A stretch of 58,642 nt of DNA from CAZPUI01 sp964415525. Its GTDB lineage: Bacteria; Acidobacteriota; Holophagae; Holophagales; Holophagaceae. Positions 42,532-55,564 of this stretch are shown piece by piece (position 1 is the first letter of the stretch; each line of letters starts with the position of its first letter). Position numbers and translations under genes: made by a program. The stretch covers positions 1-58,642 of the forward strand of contig CAYQAS010000011.1 in NCBI GenBank assembly GCA_964415525.1, written 5' to 3'. A model generated the notes under the pieces. That model searched no databases and had not been told where the DNA came from. It was given only the letters and a program-made list of their open reading frames with translations.

Positions 42532-44184
42532 ATGAGCCTTTCGCTGCTACATTTGCCTGACAATCGCCCCCTCGCCATGCGCCTACGACCTTCTTTTGAC
42601 ACTGCAGCTCCATGGAAGGATGCCTGGTTCACTGCCGGCCTGCTGGTTGTGTATGCCGTGGTTGTTGCCGTGCTCTTCCACCTGCTCGGTGTCGGCGCGG
42701 TCGCCAACCTGGCCATCATTCCGGCAAGCCTCGTGGCCTGGCGCAATGGAACCGCCTCCGGCGTCCTGGCTGCCCTGGGCTGCTATGCCGCCGCAGCCCT
42801 CGTCTTCACAGCGCTATCCGGAACCTCGACCCTGCTCTCCGGCAATCCATCCTCCCTCTTCGGCCTAATCGCATGGATGCTGGCGGCGCTGGCAGTCGGT
42901 ACTCACTCCCGCCTGTTCGCCCAACTCCAGGGAGAACTGCAGGCTCGGCAGCGCCTCGAGGCCGAACTGCGGGATCACCAGGAGCGGCTGGAGGAGAAGG
43001 TGGAGGCTCGGAGCCGGGAGCTGCGCGAGGCCCAGGATCGGCTCCACCATGCGGACAAGCTGCAACTCCTGGGGCAACTCGCCGGGAGCATCGCCCACGA
43101 CTTCAACAATGCCCTCACCGTGGTGGCCGGCCACGCGGAACTGCTCGGGGAGAGGCTCCAGGAGCCTGACCTCCTGCACCACGTAAAGCGCATTCAGGAA
43201 TCGGCAGAGGATGCCCGTGAACGGACCCGCAGCCTGTTGAGCTATGTCCGCAAAGGTCGGCTGCGCACGGAGGCCCTGGATTTCCATGCCCTGGCAAAGG
43301 ACGTGGCCGATCTGGGGCGCCCCAGCCTGGGCCCCGGCATCCGCCTGGACCTCCAACTGAAGGCCCTCCATGCCCATGTGCTCGGGGATCCCGGAGAACT
43401 CCGTAGCACCCTCCTCAACCTCCTGCTCAATGCCTGCGACGCCCTGCCGAAGGGTGGCTGCATCACCCTTCGCACCACGAATATTCTTCTCGAAGCCGCC
43501 GACGCCGAGGCCTGGGAACTGACTCCTGGCCCATACCTGCAGGTGGAGGTGGAGGACGACGGCTGCGGCATTCCCGCGGAGCACCTGTCCCGGATCTTCG
43601 AACCCTTCTTCACCACGAAGGGCGAGGCCCTGGGAACCGGTCTCGGGCTCCCCGCCGTGGAAGGTGCGATGCGCTCCCACCAGGGCGGCGTCCGCGTTCA
43701 CAGCCAGGTCGACCTGGGGACCACCTTTCAGCTCCTCTTTCCCGCCCTCACATATGCCCCTCCGCAGGGCGAGGCACCGAACCGGTCTCATCCCTCCACC
43801 CTCCCACGCCGGATCCTCGTGGTGGATGACGAGGAGATGGTGGGCGCCGTGGTGCAGGACCTGCTTGAAGCCTCTGGAGCGAGGGTCACCCGCTTCTGCG
43901 ACCCCAGGCAGGCGGTGGCCTGGTTCACGAGCCGCCCCAGCGCTCTGGATGCGGCGGTGTTGGATCTCCACATGGAGGCCATGGACGGCGTCGCGACCCT
44001 TGAGGCCCTGCGGGCCGTAGATCCCCAATTGCCAGTGCTCGTGCTCTCCGGGCACATCTCGGAGGACCGCAGCCGGGCCCTCGCGAAGCGGGGCGTCAAC
44101 GCCATTCTCGCCAAGCCCTGCCGCCGGGAGGAGCTGGTCCGCACGCTGGAACAGCTCCTCCCGGCGCCCGTTCTCTACTCGTAG
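42532..44184 (+). CDS. Hybrid sensor histidine kinase/response regulator
   Basis: A 550-residue protein. Four hydrophobic segments (about 30-125) form a membrane sensor region and a coiled coil follows (about 128-180). HisKA has AGSIAHDFNNALTVV (phospho-His). The HATPase has an intact N-box LLNLLLNACDAL, G1 EDDGCGIP, F-box FEPFFTTKG and G2 GTGLGL. The receiver (about 425-550) has Asp in AAVLDLHMEAMDG. The start is uncertain: TTG 42508, ATG 42532 and ATG 42577 are all in frame and none has a good ribosome-binding site. The last codons fall in a tandem repeat. Confidence 0.9.
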   Translation: MSLSLLHLPDNRPLAMRLRPSFDTAAPWKDAWFTAGLLVVYAVVVAVLFHLLGVGAVANLAIIPASLVAWRNGTASGVLAALGCYAAAALVFTALSGTSTLLSGNPSSLFGLIAWMLAALAVGTHSRLFAQLQGELQARQRLEAELRDHQERLEEKVEARSRELREAQDRLHHADKLQLLGQLAGSIAHDFNNALTVVAGHAELLGERLQEPDLLHHVKRIQESAEDARERTRSLLSYVRKGRLRTEALDFHALAKDVADLGRPSLGPGIRLDLQLKALHAHVLGDPGELRSTLLNLLLNACDALPKGGCITLRTTNILLEAADAEAWELTPGPYLQVEVEDDGCGIPAEHLSRIFEPFFTTKGEALGTGLGLPAVEGAMRSHQGGVRVHSQVDLGTTFQLLFPALTYAPPQGEAPNRSHPSTLPRRILVVDDEEMVGAVVQDLLEASGARVTRFCDPRQAVAWFTSRPSALDAAVLDLHMEAMDGVATLEALRAVDPQLPVLVLSGHISEDRSRALAKRGVNAILAKPCRREELVRTLEQLLPAPVLYS

Positions 44185-44380
44185 CAACGGGGCCCCGTCC
44201 GCGATCAAGGAGCACCGCAACACAGGAGCGGGAACGCCCTCCGGTGGAGGGCGTGATCCGGGGGTGGTCAGTCTGCGCTACTCGTAGCAACGGGGCCCCG
44301 TCCGCGATCAAGGAGCACAGCGACGCAGGAGCGGGAACGCCCTCCGGTGGAGGGCGTGATCCGGGGGTGGTCAGTCTGCG

Positions 44381-44392
<12 letters not shown>
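44175..44392. repeat. 103-bp tandem repeat between convergent genes
   Basis: CTACTCGTAGC recurs at 44175, 44278 and 44381, exactly 103 bp apart. The two full units differ at a few bases. Each unit holds a perfect 9-bp hairpin ACGCCCTCC/GGAGGGCGT and a CGGGGCCCCG palindrome. The first copy contains the stop codon of the kinase gene and the last contains the stop of the permease gene. Confidence 0.92.
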
Positions 44393-45603
<1,211 letters not shown>

Positions 45604-45607
<4 letters not shown>

Positions 45608-46857
45608 GACGTTGCCGTCCGCCGTCGGGCCTGCTTCTCCAGCTCCGCATCCGACCGCGCCTTGAGTGACACGGAGGCGCGGTCCTTGAGCTCCTTGAGG
45701 CGACGCACGGGCCCGGTCAGCACCTTCGCGCCCTCCTCGATCCCGCCCTTCAGCTCGTAGAACTGCGTGTTCGCGATGCCCACGCTGACCGGCGTCTCCA
45801 CGGCCTTGCCGCCTTTCACCACGAAGACCACCATGCGGGATTCCGGAGCCAGGAGCCCCTTCTTCTGCGCGTCCTCCAGGCTGCCGTCCCGCTCTTGCAC
45901 ACTCTGCAGCGGCAGGCGCAGCGCGGCCTTGGACTCCGACGCCAGGATCACGGCGCGGGCGCTCATGCCCACTCGGAGCTGGCCGATGTCCACCGTCTTC
46001 ATCTCCAGGGCGACCTTCACCTTGTAGGTGTTGGCGTCCTGGCCCACCTTCTCGGAGGCCGTGGCGACTTCCACCACGCGGCCGGGGAAGACCCGCCCGG
46101 GCAGGCTCTCCACGGTGACCTGGGCCGTCTGACCTACATGGCAGCGGACGACCTCGGATTCGTTGAGCTTCACTTCCGCCACGATGTCGTTCATGTCGGA
46201 AATCACCATGAGCACGGCCCCGGGCAGGTTCGTCATGCCGGCGATGGCGGTCTCGCCCTTCTCGGCCTTCAGGCCCGTCACACGGCCCGTCATGGGTGCG
46301 CGCAGGGCGGTCTTGGAGAGCAGATCCCGCTGGGTCGCCACCGTGGCTTGGTTCTGGGCGACGTTCGCCCGGGAGGCCTGGAGCGCCAGCTGCGCACTGT
46401 CCCACGCGAGTTTCGCACGCCGGAAGTCCTCGGAGGACACCAACCCCTGCTTGTGCAGGGCCTCGCTGCGCAGGAAGGACTCCTGTTCGCTCTTCATCGC
46501 CGCCTGGACGCGCTCGGACTCCTTGCGGTAGGACTCCAGGGCGGATTCCGAACGGGACAGTTCCTGTCGCAGACGCTCCTGGTCGATGGTGACCAGCAGG
46601 TCGCCGGCCTTCACGTCCTGACCGTCCTTCACATGGATGGCCTTGATCTCGCCGCCCACCATGGTGCCGATGTTCACCTTGGTACGGGCCTGGATCTCCC
46701 CGCTGGCGCTCAGGGTCTCGCGGATATCCCCACGGCTCACGGTATCCCAGCCGAAGGCGTCAGCCTCCCCACCCGTGCGCCCGAAGACCACGCCGAGCAC
46801 CACCACCAGGGCCAGGGCCCCACCGCCCACCGCCAGAAACAGCCCTTTGCGCGACAT
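45604..46857 (-). CDS. Periplasmic adaptor protein, HlyD/MacA family
   Basis: A 417-residue protein with one N-terminal membrane segment (LFLAVGGGALALVVVLGVVFG). A biotinyl/lipoyl-like domain (VGGEIKAIHVKDGQDVKAGDLLVTID) and an alpha-helical hairpin (about 95-180) follow. A second lipoyl half (APMTGRVTGLKAEKGE) and beta-barrel domains complete it. The family bridges an inner-membrane transporter and an outer-membrane channel. It is the middle gene of a Yip1-MacA-MacB unit, linked by TGATG upstream and ATGA downstream. No TolC-like gene is nearby. Confidence 0.92.
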
Positions 46858-47645
46858 CAGAACATGCCTCCGAAATACCGCAGGGGCATCCCCACGAGCG
46901 CCATCACGCCCAGTGCCACAGCGATGGCCCAGGTCTTGGCACCCAGCATGCGTCGCATGCCGATGGCGAGCAGGACGAAGCTGAAGAGGTAGAGGGGATC
47001 CCCCAGCCCGACGAAGAGGCCGCGCACCCAGGGATTTTCAGACCGCATGAAGAAGCCCAGGCTCAAGGGGTTGAGGACCATGACGCTGGCCGCGCCCACG
47101 GGCTTGATGGCCACCATGGCGAGGGTCGCGATCTGGCCCGGCAACAGGGCCAACTGATGCACCGCGGCAAGGGAGAACCCCTGCTTGAAGGTGGCCGGTT
47201 CAGCGGAAAGCGGAGTGCTGAGGCGCGCGAGCCCCCAGCAGATCACGCCGATGAGGGCGCTGACAAACCAGGGCCCAATGAGGGAACCCAGGGCCGTGGC
47301 GACGAAGGGACGGCTGTTCCCGGCCTTCTCCACCGCTTCCTGGACGGCCTGATCCGGCATCTGCATTCCAAAAGCCTGACGCAGCACATCAAAGCGTGCC
47401 TCTGCCATGCCCGCATGGTCCGCCTTGGCGACCCAGAGGATGGCGAGGGCAAGTCCGCATCCAAGAATCACCAACATCGCCGTAAGCCACTCGGGGCGGG
47501 CCTTCAGGCGATCGAAGGTGACCCCGGGTTCGGTGAAGAGCCCCACCACCAGATCGCCGAAGGAGATGGGGGTCGGGACGACCGGCTTGGGTTCGGCTCC
47601 GTAGAGGGAGGCCTCAGGCGTGACGTGAGATTCCGGTTGGGTCAT
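46857..47645 (-). CDS. Yip1-domain integral membrane protein
   Basis: A 262-residue protein. A soluble N-terminus (about 1-45, with FGDLVVGLFTEPGVTFDRL) precedes five membrane segments, the layout of bacterial Yip1-domain proteins. The ATG at 47645 has AGGAGAG nine bases upstream. It is the first gene of the operon with the MacA-like adaptor and MacB-like permease. Yip1 proteins often accompany transporters of this type, but their role is not established. Confidence 0.8.
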   Translation of the reverse strand: MTQPESHVTPEASLYGAEPKPVVPTPISFGDLVVGLFTEPGVTFDRLKARPEWLTAMLVILGCGLALAILWVAKADHAGMAEARFDVLRQAFGMQMPDQAVQEAVEKAGNSRPFVATALGSLIGPWFVSALIGVICWGLARLSTPLSAEPATFKQGFSLAAVHQLALLPGQIATLAMVAIKPVGAASVMVLNPLSLGFFMRSENPWVRGLFVGLGDPLYLFSFVLLAIGMRRMLGAKTWAIAVALGVMALVGMPLRYFGGMF

Positions 47646-47798
47646 GGCGTGCTCTCCTGTCGCAGCTGTCAGAGTAAGCCTCCACACGGAAGCGACGGAA
47701 TCCCTCCGATGAACGGAACGGCTCACCTGTCCAGCGGCCACACTCCACCCGATCAACGGGCCGCAGTATGTTGGAATCCAGACCGTTCCGGAGCCTGC

Positions 47799-48905
47799 AT
47801 GCGACGCATCGCAACGATCCTCATTCTCGTGGCCTCCTCCGTGCTGGTGGGCTGGTGTGGCAGCAACCTCATGCAGCGCTCCAGCGCCGCCCCCCGACCC
47901 GTCACGCCCCGAGGACCCCTCGGCGCCTCGGAACTGAGCCTCATCGAACGGTTCAAGGAGTCCAGGCAATCCGTCGTCTACATCACCTCCATCGCCTACC
48001 AGCGGGACTGGTTCAGCATGGATGTGGAGAAGGTGGCCTCGGGCACCGGCTCCGGTTTCATCTGGGACGAGGCTGGCCACATCGTCACCAACTTCCACGT
48101 GATCGAGGGCGCGAACGAACTCCAGGTCACGTTCAGCGACCAAAGCGTGCATCGAGCCGTCCCGATCGGGGTCGCGCCCGAGAAGGACCTCGCCGTTCTC
48201 AAGCTGGACAGCCCACCCGCCAAGCTGCGCCCGATCCCCATCGGCACGAGCGGTGGCCTCCAGGTCGGCCAGAGTGTCCTGGCCATCGGCAATCCCTTCG
48301 GCCTGGACTACACCCTCACCACCGGCATCGTCTCGGCCCTGGGCCGGGAGATCCAGAGTCCCTCGGGGCGCAGAATCGCAGGCGTCATCCAGACCGATGC
48401 GGCCATCAATCCTGGCAACTCCGGCGGCCCCCTGCTGGATTCCGCCGGTCGGCTCATCGGCGTGAACACCGCCATCCAGAGCCCGAGCGGCGCCAGCGCC
48501 GGCATCGGCTTCGCCGTGCCCGTGGACACGGTGAACCGCTTCGTCCCGCAGCTCATCAGCCGCGGTCGCCTGCCCCGACCCGATGTCGGTTTCGAAGCCC
48601 TAGCGCCGGAATATGCCGCCTATTTCGGGCGCCCCGCCGGCGTCATCGTGCTCAGCGTCCGCAACGGCAGCGCCGCCGACCGCGCGGGGCTCCGCGGCCT
48701 CACCCGCTCGGGACGCCGCTACGTCCTAGGGGATGTCATCACCGCCGTGAACGGCAAGGCGGTCCAGGACATGGACCGCCTGCTGGACCTGGCCTTCAAC
48801 GAACCGATCGGAAGCACGCTGGAGCTGGAGGTGCTGCGGGAAGGCCGGAAGGTCCGCCTCACCCTGCGCCTGGAGGAGGCGGGACGGCGCGGGATCGGGG
48901 TCTAG
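47799..48905 (+). CDS. HtrA/DegP-type trypsin-like serine protease with PDZ domain
   Basis: A 368-residue protein with an N-terminal membrane anchor or signal (IATILILVASSVLVGWCG). The protease domain (about 50-245) shows the triad: His in IVTNFHVIEG, Asp in EKDLAVLKL and Ser in NPGNSGGPL. One PDZ domain (about 255-360) includes GVIVLSVRNGSAADRAGLRG. Such proteins act on misfolded envelope proteins. The ATG at 47799 has GGAG upstream; the frame is open much further 5' without sense. It is divergent from the Yip1 gene. Confidence 0.93.
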   Translation: MRRIATILILVASSVLVGWCGSNLMQRSSAAPRPVTPRGPLGASELSLIERFKESRQSVVYITSIAYQRDWFSMDVEKVASGTGSGFIWDEAGHIVTNFHVIEGANELQVTFSDQSVHRAVPIGVAPEKDLAVLKLDSPPAKLRPIPIGTSGGLQVGQSVLAIGNPFGLDYTLTTGIVSALGREIQSPSGRRIAGVIQTDAAINPGNSGGPLLDSAGRLIGVNTAIQSPSGASAGIGFAVPVDTVNRFVPQLISRGRLPRPDVGFEALAPEYAAYFGRPAGVIVLSVRNGSAADRAGLRGLTRSGRRYVLGDVITAVNGKAVQDMDRLLDLAFNEPIGSTLELEVLREGRKVRLTLRLEEAGRRGIGV

Positions 48906-49201
48906 CGCACCGCCCAGGTCCAGTCCCCGGCCTCGAGCTTCGCCCGTCCTGCGGGGGCATTTCCCGTCACGACCGTACCGTTCTCGTCCTTCCCATCCGC
49001 ACCCACGGACAAGAGCAGGTAGCCCGCACCTTCTCGCCGATAACGGAGCGCTCCACCCGCAGCCACATCCACGGGCACCTTGGGCAAATAGGCCGGGACG
49101 AGGACGCCCAGTGACTCGGGATAGGTCTTACGGGCCTAACGATGACGCTCCATGGTGGCACCCGCCACGATAAGGGCGGTAAGAAGCAGGAATCGCTTCA
49201 T
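48902..49201 (-). pseudogene. Small exported protein gene interrupted by an in-frame TAG
   Basis: From ATG 49201 a signal peptide (MKRFLLLTALIVAGATMERH) runs into TAG at 49136-49138. The same frame then continues to a second TAG at 48902 and encodes ARKTYPESLGVLVPAYLPKV, VPVDVAAGGALRYRREGAGY and LLLSVGADGKDENGT. This matches a common C-terminal module of exported proteins (ERYRLAxGxYPExLxxLVPxYLPxVPxDP...LRYRREGxGYxLYSVGxDGxDxxG). In that motif the stop replaces a Leu, one base from TTG. It was therefore probably one 99-residue gene inactivated by a nonsense change. The spacing and frame are intact on both sides. Confidence 0.7.
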
Positions 49202-49315
49202 GGGAGGCTCCGGAGCATCGTTCCGTGAAACAGCGGATGAATTCATCATTAGCATTTCGAAAACGCGCAGAAATCTCCCCACACAGGGAAAGCCCCCTTC
49301 CCGATGGAATCGTCC

Positions 49316-52300
49316 CTACACCCCCCTCCGAGGGAGGGCATCCAGGTAGGCCCTCAGATCCTCAGTGGTGAAGGGCTTGGACAGGAGCGTCACCTTGGCG
49401 TGTCCCGCCACCAGTCCCATGGCATTGTGATCGGCCCGTCCGGTGGCGAGGAGGACGGGAAGCTCGGGGTGTATGGCGCGAAGCCTTGGCAGGGTTCCTG
49501 CCCCTCCCAGGCCAGGCATGTTCATATCCAAGATGACCACGTCGGGATGGACACCCTCCGCCAGCAGCAGAAGAGCCTGCTCGCCGCTTGAGGCCGTGAT
49601 GACACGATGCCCCAGCACTTCGAGCACGGCCTCCATGGAGGTTCGGATCAGCTCGTCATCGTCCACGAGCAGCACATGAAGGGCCTGGGAAGCCGGCTCC
49701 ACCTTCGAGACGGAGGGAACCAAGGCATTCCCCGCGGACGCTGGGCTGGCGGGGAAACGCAGCCTCACGCGGGTGCCCTTCCCCGATTCGCTCTCAAGCT
49801 CAAGCTCCCCATGGTGGGCCTTGACGGTGCTGTAGACCATGGAGAGCCCCAGCCCGGTGCCTTTGCCTTGCTCCTTGGTCGTGAAGAACGGATCCAGTGC
49901 TCGGTCCAGAACGTCCCTGGTCATCCCGCAGCCGTTGTCTTCCACCACGACTTCCACGGAGTTGTCCTCTCCGTTTCGGGTCCGCAAGGTTAGGGTCCCG
50001 CCCTCGGACATGGCATCCACCGCATTCACGCACAGGTTCATGACGGCATGGGTCAGGGCGCTCACATCCCCCTGGATCGTCCACAAATTCGGCGCCAAGT
50101 CCTCAACGAGGTGCACCTTGGCCAGGGTGGTGTGCTCGAGCAGGTGCATTTCCTCGCGCAGGATTGCATTCAAGTCCAGTTCCCGAGCCTCAGCAGGGCT
50201 CTGATGGGCAAAGCGCAGCAACCGCTTGACCATCTCGCCGCCGCGTACGGCGGCTTTCGAGATCGTCTCGAAAGCCCGGCGAGCCGGTTCCTCCGGTGCC
50301 AGTGTGTGACTGCTGGCGGAGGCCAATCCCAGAATGGCCCCCAGGACATTGTTCATGTCGTGAGCCACGCCTCCGGCGAGGCTCCCCAGGCTCTCCATCT
50401 TTTGCGCTTGCAGGAGCCGGGCCTGGAGCCGGACCTTCTCCTCCTCGGCATGCTTGAGGTTCGTAATATCAACAAAGGTGCAAACCACCTGCCGCACCGT
50501 CCCGTCGGCTGTCAGTTGGGGCTCGGCATCCACGGACAACCAGATCCGCTCACCCGTGGTGGGCCGGAAGACGCCCATGATGGCCTTCCGCACGGGTTTC
50601 CGAGTGGCGATGGCCTGGGGCACCGGATGGTCGGCCCCAGGATATGGGGAGCCGTCGGGATGGATGACATTCCAAACCGGATCGAAGGAGGTCTTGCCCA
50701 GGATCTGATCCTCCGTCAGACCGAGCAGTTCGAGGGCCATGGGATTGCTCAGGAGGATCTCCGCCTTAGGCCCCTGAAGGAGGACACCCACCTGCATGTC
50801 CCCCACCAACCTGCGGTATTCCTCGTCCCTTGCCCGCAGGGCGCTTTCCGCCTCCCGGCGTTCGAGCTCTCCGGCGGCCCGGACGGCCACCAAGGCCAGG
50901 GTGGATTCTGCGAGGCGCGCCTCTGTCATGGGGCGACGGCCGATCAGGGCGATGAGCCCGATGGGTTGGCCCTGGGCTCCCCAAAGGGTGGCGCCCAAGT
51001 AGCTCTCGGCCACCATGTCCTGCAGCACCTGATCCTTGGGGAACTGATGCCTCACGCCGCTCGGGAAATGGCAGATGCGTCTGCCTACGACGTCCCCGCA
51101 GGGTGTGTCCTTCAGGGCATAAGCGCAATTGAGCTCAAACTGCCCGTCAAACCAGATCGCCAGGGTCTCCGCCTCCAAGGCATCCCCCAACAGGCGGTCG
51201 ATGCAGACGTAGTCCACCCCGAGGTGCTCCGCCAGGAAACGAGCGAGAGCATTAAAGAAGTCCTCGCCCGTGGCCAGCCACCCGGCCTCTGCGAGGAACA
51301 GCTGCGCCTGCTCCAGCCGCTTGCGTTCCGTGATGTCCCGAGTGATGGAGAGCACGTGGGGTTCACCACCTATATCGAGGATCTTGGCGGACATCAGCCC
51401 GGTGATGATCCGACCGTCCTTCAGGCGGAACGGAGCCTCCAGTCCCGTCACTTCGCCCTGCTCCCGAAGGCCGGCCACCATCCGTGCCCGGTCTTCCGGA
51501 TTCACCCACAAGGGACAAACAGCTGAGGTGGAGGCATGCCCGACCACCTCTTTCGAGGAATAGCCCGTGATCTGGGTGAATCCCTCGTTGACGGCGACAT
51601 AGACCCCGTCGGACAGGCGGGTGATGTTGATGGCATCCGGACTGATGGCAAAGGCCTTGGCGAACTGCTCCCGGGACGCCCGCAGGGCCGCCTCCGCACG
51701 CTTCCGCTGGCTGATGTCCATGAAGCTGACCAGGCTCGCCCAGATCTGCCCCTGGCTGTCCCGCACCGGCGAACCAAAGATCTCCAGCAACGTGCGGGTG
51801 CCGTCCGGACGTTCCACGATCAGATCATCGACGTGGGACGTCTCGCCCTGCATCCCCCGAAGAATGGGCATGGCCTCGGGTGGATAGGGTTCTCCGTTGT
51901 CTGCACGATAGGCCTTGTAGACCTCCGCAAGGTTACTCCGCGAGGCATCGGGGAGGATCCCGCGCCCCAGCAGATCGCAGGCAGCCTCGTTCGCCACCAG
52001 GGGCCTTCCAGAGGGTGCTTCCACCATGAAGACCCCCACGGGGAGCATTTTCAGGAGAGATTCAAACAGGTCATTCTGGCGCTTGAGCGCCAGGGTGCGC
52101 GCCTTCACCGTATAGCGCAGGTGGATGATCCAGATCCCCACCACGACGACCACCGTCAAGATCACCGGAGCCGCATCCCGCAGCAGGCGTCGCCAGACAT
52201 GCAACGTCGGCTCGGGCGGCAGGTACACGAATTCCTCTGGATCGTTCTGAAACTTCAGGAAACCCTGCTGCTGAATCACCTCGGCGATGCGCCGGAGTCG

Positions 52301-53218
52301 CCCCGGGTTCACATGCCCCAAGTCCACCAGCCCCGGCAGCACCAGATTGCGCATGAGCGCCGCTTCGAACTGGAGTTTTTCCCGTGTGATCCCCCGCTCC
52401 GCCACACCCGGCAGGGTGAGGATGTAATCGACCAGTTCCTCCGGATGAGCCATCGCATAGTCCCAGCCCTGGAAGGAAGCTCGCCGGAAGGCCTGGGCAA
52501 CCTCGGGGTGAGACTGCACAAAGGCACGGGTTGAAAACAGCAGGTCCCCGTAGAAATCCACACCGTAGTCGATGGGCCGAAGCTCCACGACCTCGACGCC
52601 GCGCCGATTCAGCAGGAAGGGCTCGTTGGTGGCATAGGCCGAAAGGGCATCCACCCGGCCCGACACCAGATCATCCAGGTTCCAGCTGTGGGGCACTTCC
52701 CGGAGGGCATCCATGCGAAGTCCCTCGGAGGCAAGCATGGCGCGTGTCTCCACCTTGCCCTGGCCGCCCTGAAACATGACCGTGCGCCCCGTGAGATCCG
52801 AGGGACGGCGAATGCCGCTGCCCCGCAGGGCGAGGACCACCGTCGGCGAATGCTGAAAGACGACCCCCAGGTTTACCAAGGGACGTCCTTCCAGATAAGC
52901 CCGGAAGACCTCCATGTCGCTGACGCCGAACTCCGCCTGGCCGGATTCCACCACCGGCAGCGGCAACCGCTGCGGCCCAGCCTCGACCAGCGTCACATCC
53001 AATCCAGCGGCTGCGTAGAACCCCTTGGCCTGGGCCGCGTAATAGCCTGCGAACTGGAACTGGTGCGTCCACTTCAGCTGAAGGGTCACTTTGTGCGGCG
53101 CGCCGGCCCAGGCAGGCACCAGGGCCAGGGCCACCACCAGCAGGCGCCTCAGGCAGTCGCCCCCACGCTGGGCCAGCAGCCGAAGCCCACATTGGAGGGT
53201 GATCCCAAAGAACGGCAT
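49316..53218 (-). CDS. Hybrid sensor histidine kinase with periplasmic substrate-binding (NMT1/THI5-like) sensor
   Basis: A 1300-residue protein starting at ATG 53218 (GGAG upstream). After a signal/anchor (LLVVALALVPAWAGA), residues about 38-330 form an NMT1/THI5-like solute-binding domain (VTLQLKWTHQFQFAGYYAAQ). A membrane segment (APVILTVVVVVGIWIIHL) follows, then PAS domains (about 385 to 640), a GAF-like domain (about 660-800) and another PAS (about 815-910). HisKA has AGGVAHDMNNVLGAI. The HATPase has intact MNLCVNAVDAM, EDNGCGM and GTGLGL. The C-terminal receiver has VVILDMNMPGLGG. It probably senses a periplasmic small molecule. Confidence 0.93.
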   Translation of the reverse strand: MPFFGITLQCGLRLLAQRGGDCLRRLLVVALALVPAWAGAPHKVTLQLKWTHQFQFAGYYAAQAKGFYAAAGLDVTLVEAGPQRLPLPVVESGQAEFGVSDMEVFRAYLEGRPLVNLGVVFQHSPTVVLALRGSGIRRPSDLTGRTVMFQGGQGKVETRAMLASEGLRMDALREVPHSWNLDDLVSGRVDALSAYATNEPFLLNRRGVEVVELRPIDYGVDFYGDLLFSTRAFVQSHPEVAQAFRRASFQGWDYAMAHPEELVDYILTLPGVAERGITREKLQFEAALMRNLVLPGLVDLGHVNPGRLRRIAEVIQQQGFLKFQNDPEEFVYLPPEPTLHVWRRLLRDAAPVILTVVVVVGIWIIHLRYTVKARTLALKRQNDLFESLLKMLPVGVFMVEAPSGRPLVANEAACDLLGRGILPDASRSNLAEVYKAYRADNGEPYPPEAMPILRGMQGETSHVDDLIVERPDGTRTLLEIFGSPVRDSQGQIWASLVSFMDISQRKRAEAALRASREQFAKAFAISPDAINITRLSDGVYVAVNEGFTQITGYSSKEVVGHASTSAVCPLWVNPEDRARMVAGLREQGEVTGLEAPFRLKDGRIITGLMSAKILDIGGEPHVLSITRDITERKRLEQAQLFLAEAGWLATGEDFFNALARFLAEHLGVDYVCIDRLLGDALEAETLAIWFDGQFELNCAYALKDTPCGDVVGRRICHFPSGVRHQFPKDQVLQDMVAESYLGATLWGAQGQPIGLIALIGRRPMTEARLAESTLALVAVRAAGELERREAESALRARDEEYRRLVGDMQVGVLLQGPKAEILLSNPMALELLGLTEDQILGKTSFDPVWNVIHPDGSPYPGADHPVPQAIATRKPVRKAIMGVFRPTTGERIWLSVDAEPQLTADGTVRQVVCTFVDITNLKHAEEEKVRLQARLLQAQKMESLGSLAGGVAHDMNNVLGAILGLASASSHTLAPEEPARRAFETISKAAVRGGEMVKRLLRFAHQSPAEARELDLNAILREEMHLLEHTTLAKVHLVEDLAPNLWTIQGDVSALTHAVMNLCVNAVDAMSEGGTLTLRTRNGEDNSVEVVVEDNGCGMTRDVLDRALDPFFTTKEQGKGTGLGLSMVYSTVKAHHGELELESESGKGTRVRLRFPASPASAGNALVPSVSKVEPASQALHVLLVDDDELIRTSMEAVLEVLGHRVITASSGEQALLLLAEGVHPDVVILDMNMPGLGGAGTLPRLRAIHPELPVLLATGRADHNAMGLVAGHAKVTLLSKPFTTEDLRAYLDALPRRGV

Positions 53219-53362
53219 GACGCTGGCTCCATGTGGATGCAAGAAGGGATGGCCCAGGCTAGCTGTTTCACCGGGGCTCCGGCGGGGAAACCTCTCATCG
53301 GCCAGAAGCGCGAACCTCTCCAGAACGCGTGGATCCGCTCACGTGCCTCCGCAATCCACGGC

Positions 53363-53390
53363 ATGACGGGGCGCGCGAGGCGCGTAAAAT
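53363..53390 (+). promoter_or_regulatory. Probable promoter of glnS
   Basis: ATGACG (four of six matches to TTGACA) is separated by 16 bases from TAAAAT (close to TATAAT). This would give a leader of about 25 bases before the glnS ATG at 53423. Confidence 0.5.
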
Positions 53391-53422
53391 AGGCGTTTTG
53401 CCGCAACCAAAGGGGAAGCCTC

Positions 53423-55168
<1,746 letters not shown>

Positions 55169-55564
55169 ACCGCCCCGAAGGGGTGAGGCCCGCATAGGGC
55201 CGAGTCAGGATCGAAGCCAAAGGCTGAGATTTGAGCCCACTGGGCACACGATCCGACCGAAGCGCAGCGAAGGGAGGAGCGGACGGAACGAGGCCCCGCA
55301 AAGGGCCTCGTTGCCGCCCGCAGGGCACGGGTCGCATAGACCCGCGTCAGGATCCGACACAGCGAAGCTGTGGAGGCATCTGACGGTTCGGCCCGCCAGG
55401 GCGGAACCGCCCCGAAGGGGTGAGGCCCGCATAGGGCCGAGTCAGGATCTAAGCCAAGGGCTGAGATCGATTGGATTCATCGAAAAACGGACTCTCAGGA
55501 GTCCTTCTTCCGTGTACCCACCAGCCTCCCAGTGCATCCAACTCCTCAGCCCGGGAGAACTGCC

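Noticed and set aside
42501..42560. A 19-codon TTG-started ORF with GGAGGTGG upstream, overlapping the start of the hybrid kinase
   Set aside because: The ribosome-binding site is good, but an Ala-rich peptide with a TTG start and no other support could be chance. It is noted only as a reason for doubt about the kinase start.
48902..49201. Read-through or pyrrolysine use at the in-frame TAG
   Set aside because: Nothing else suggests TAG recoding; many normal genes here (dmsBC neighbours, kinases) use TAG as their stop. A nonsense mutation is simpler.
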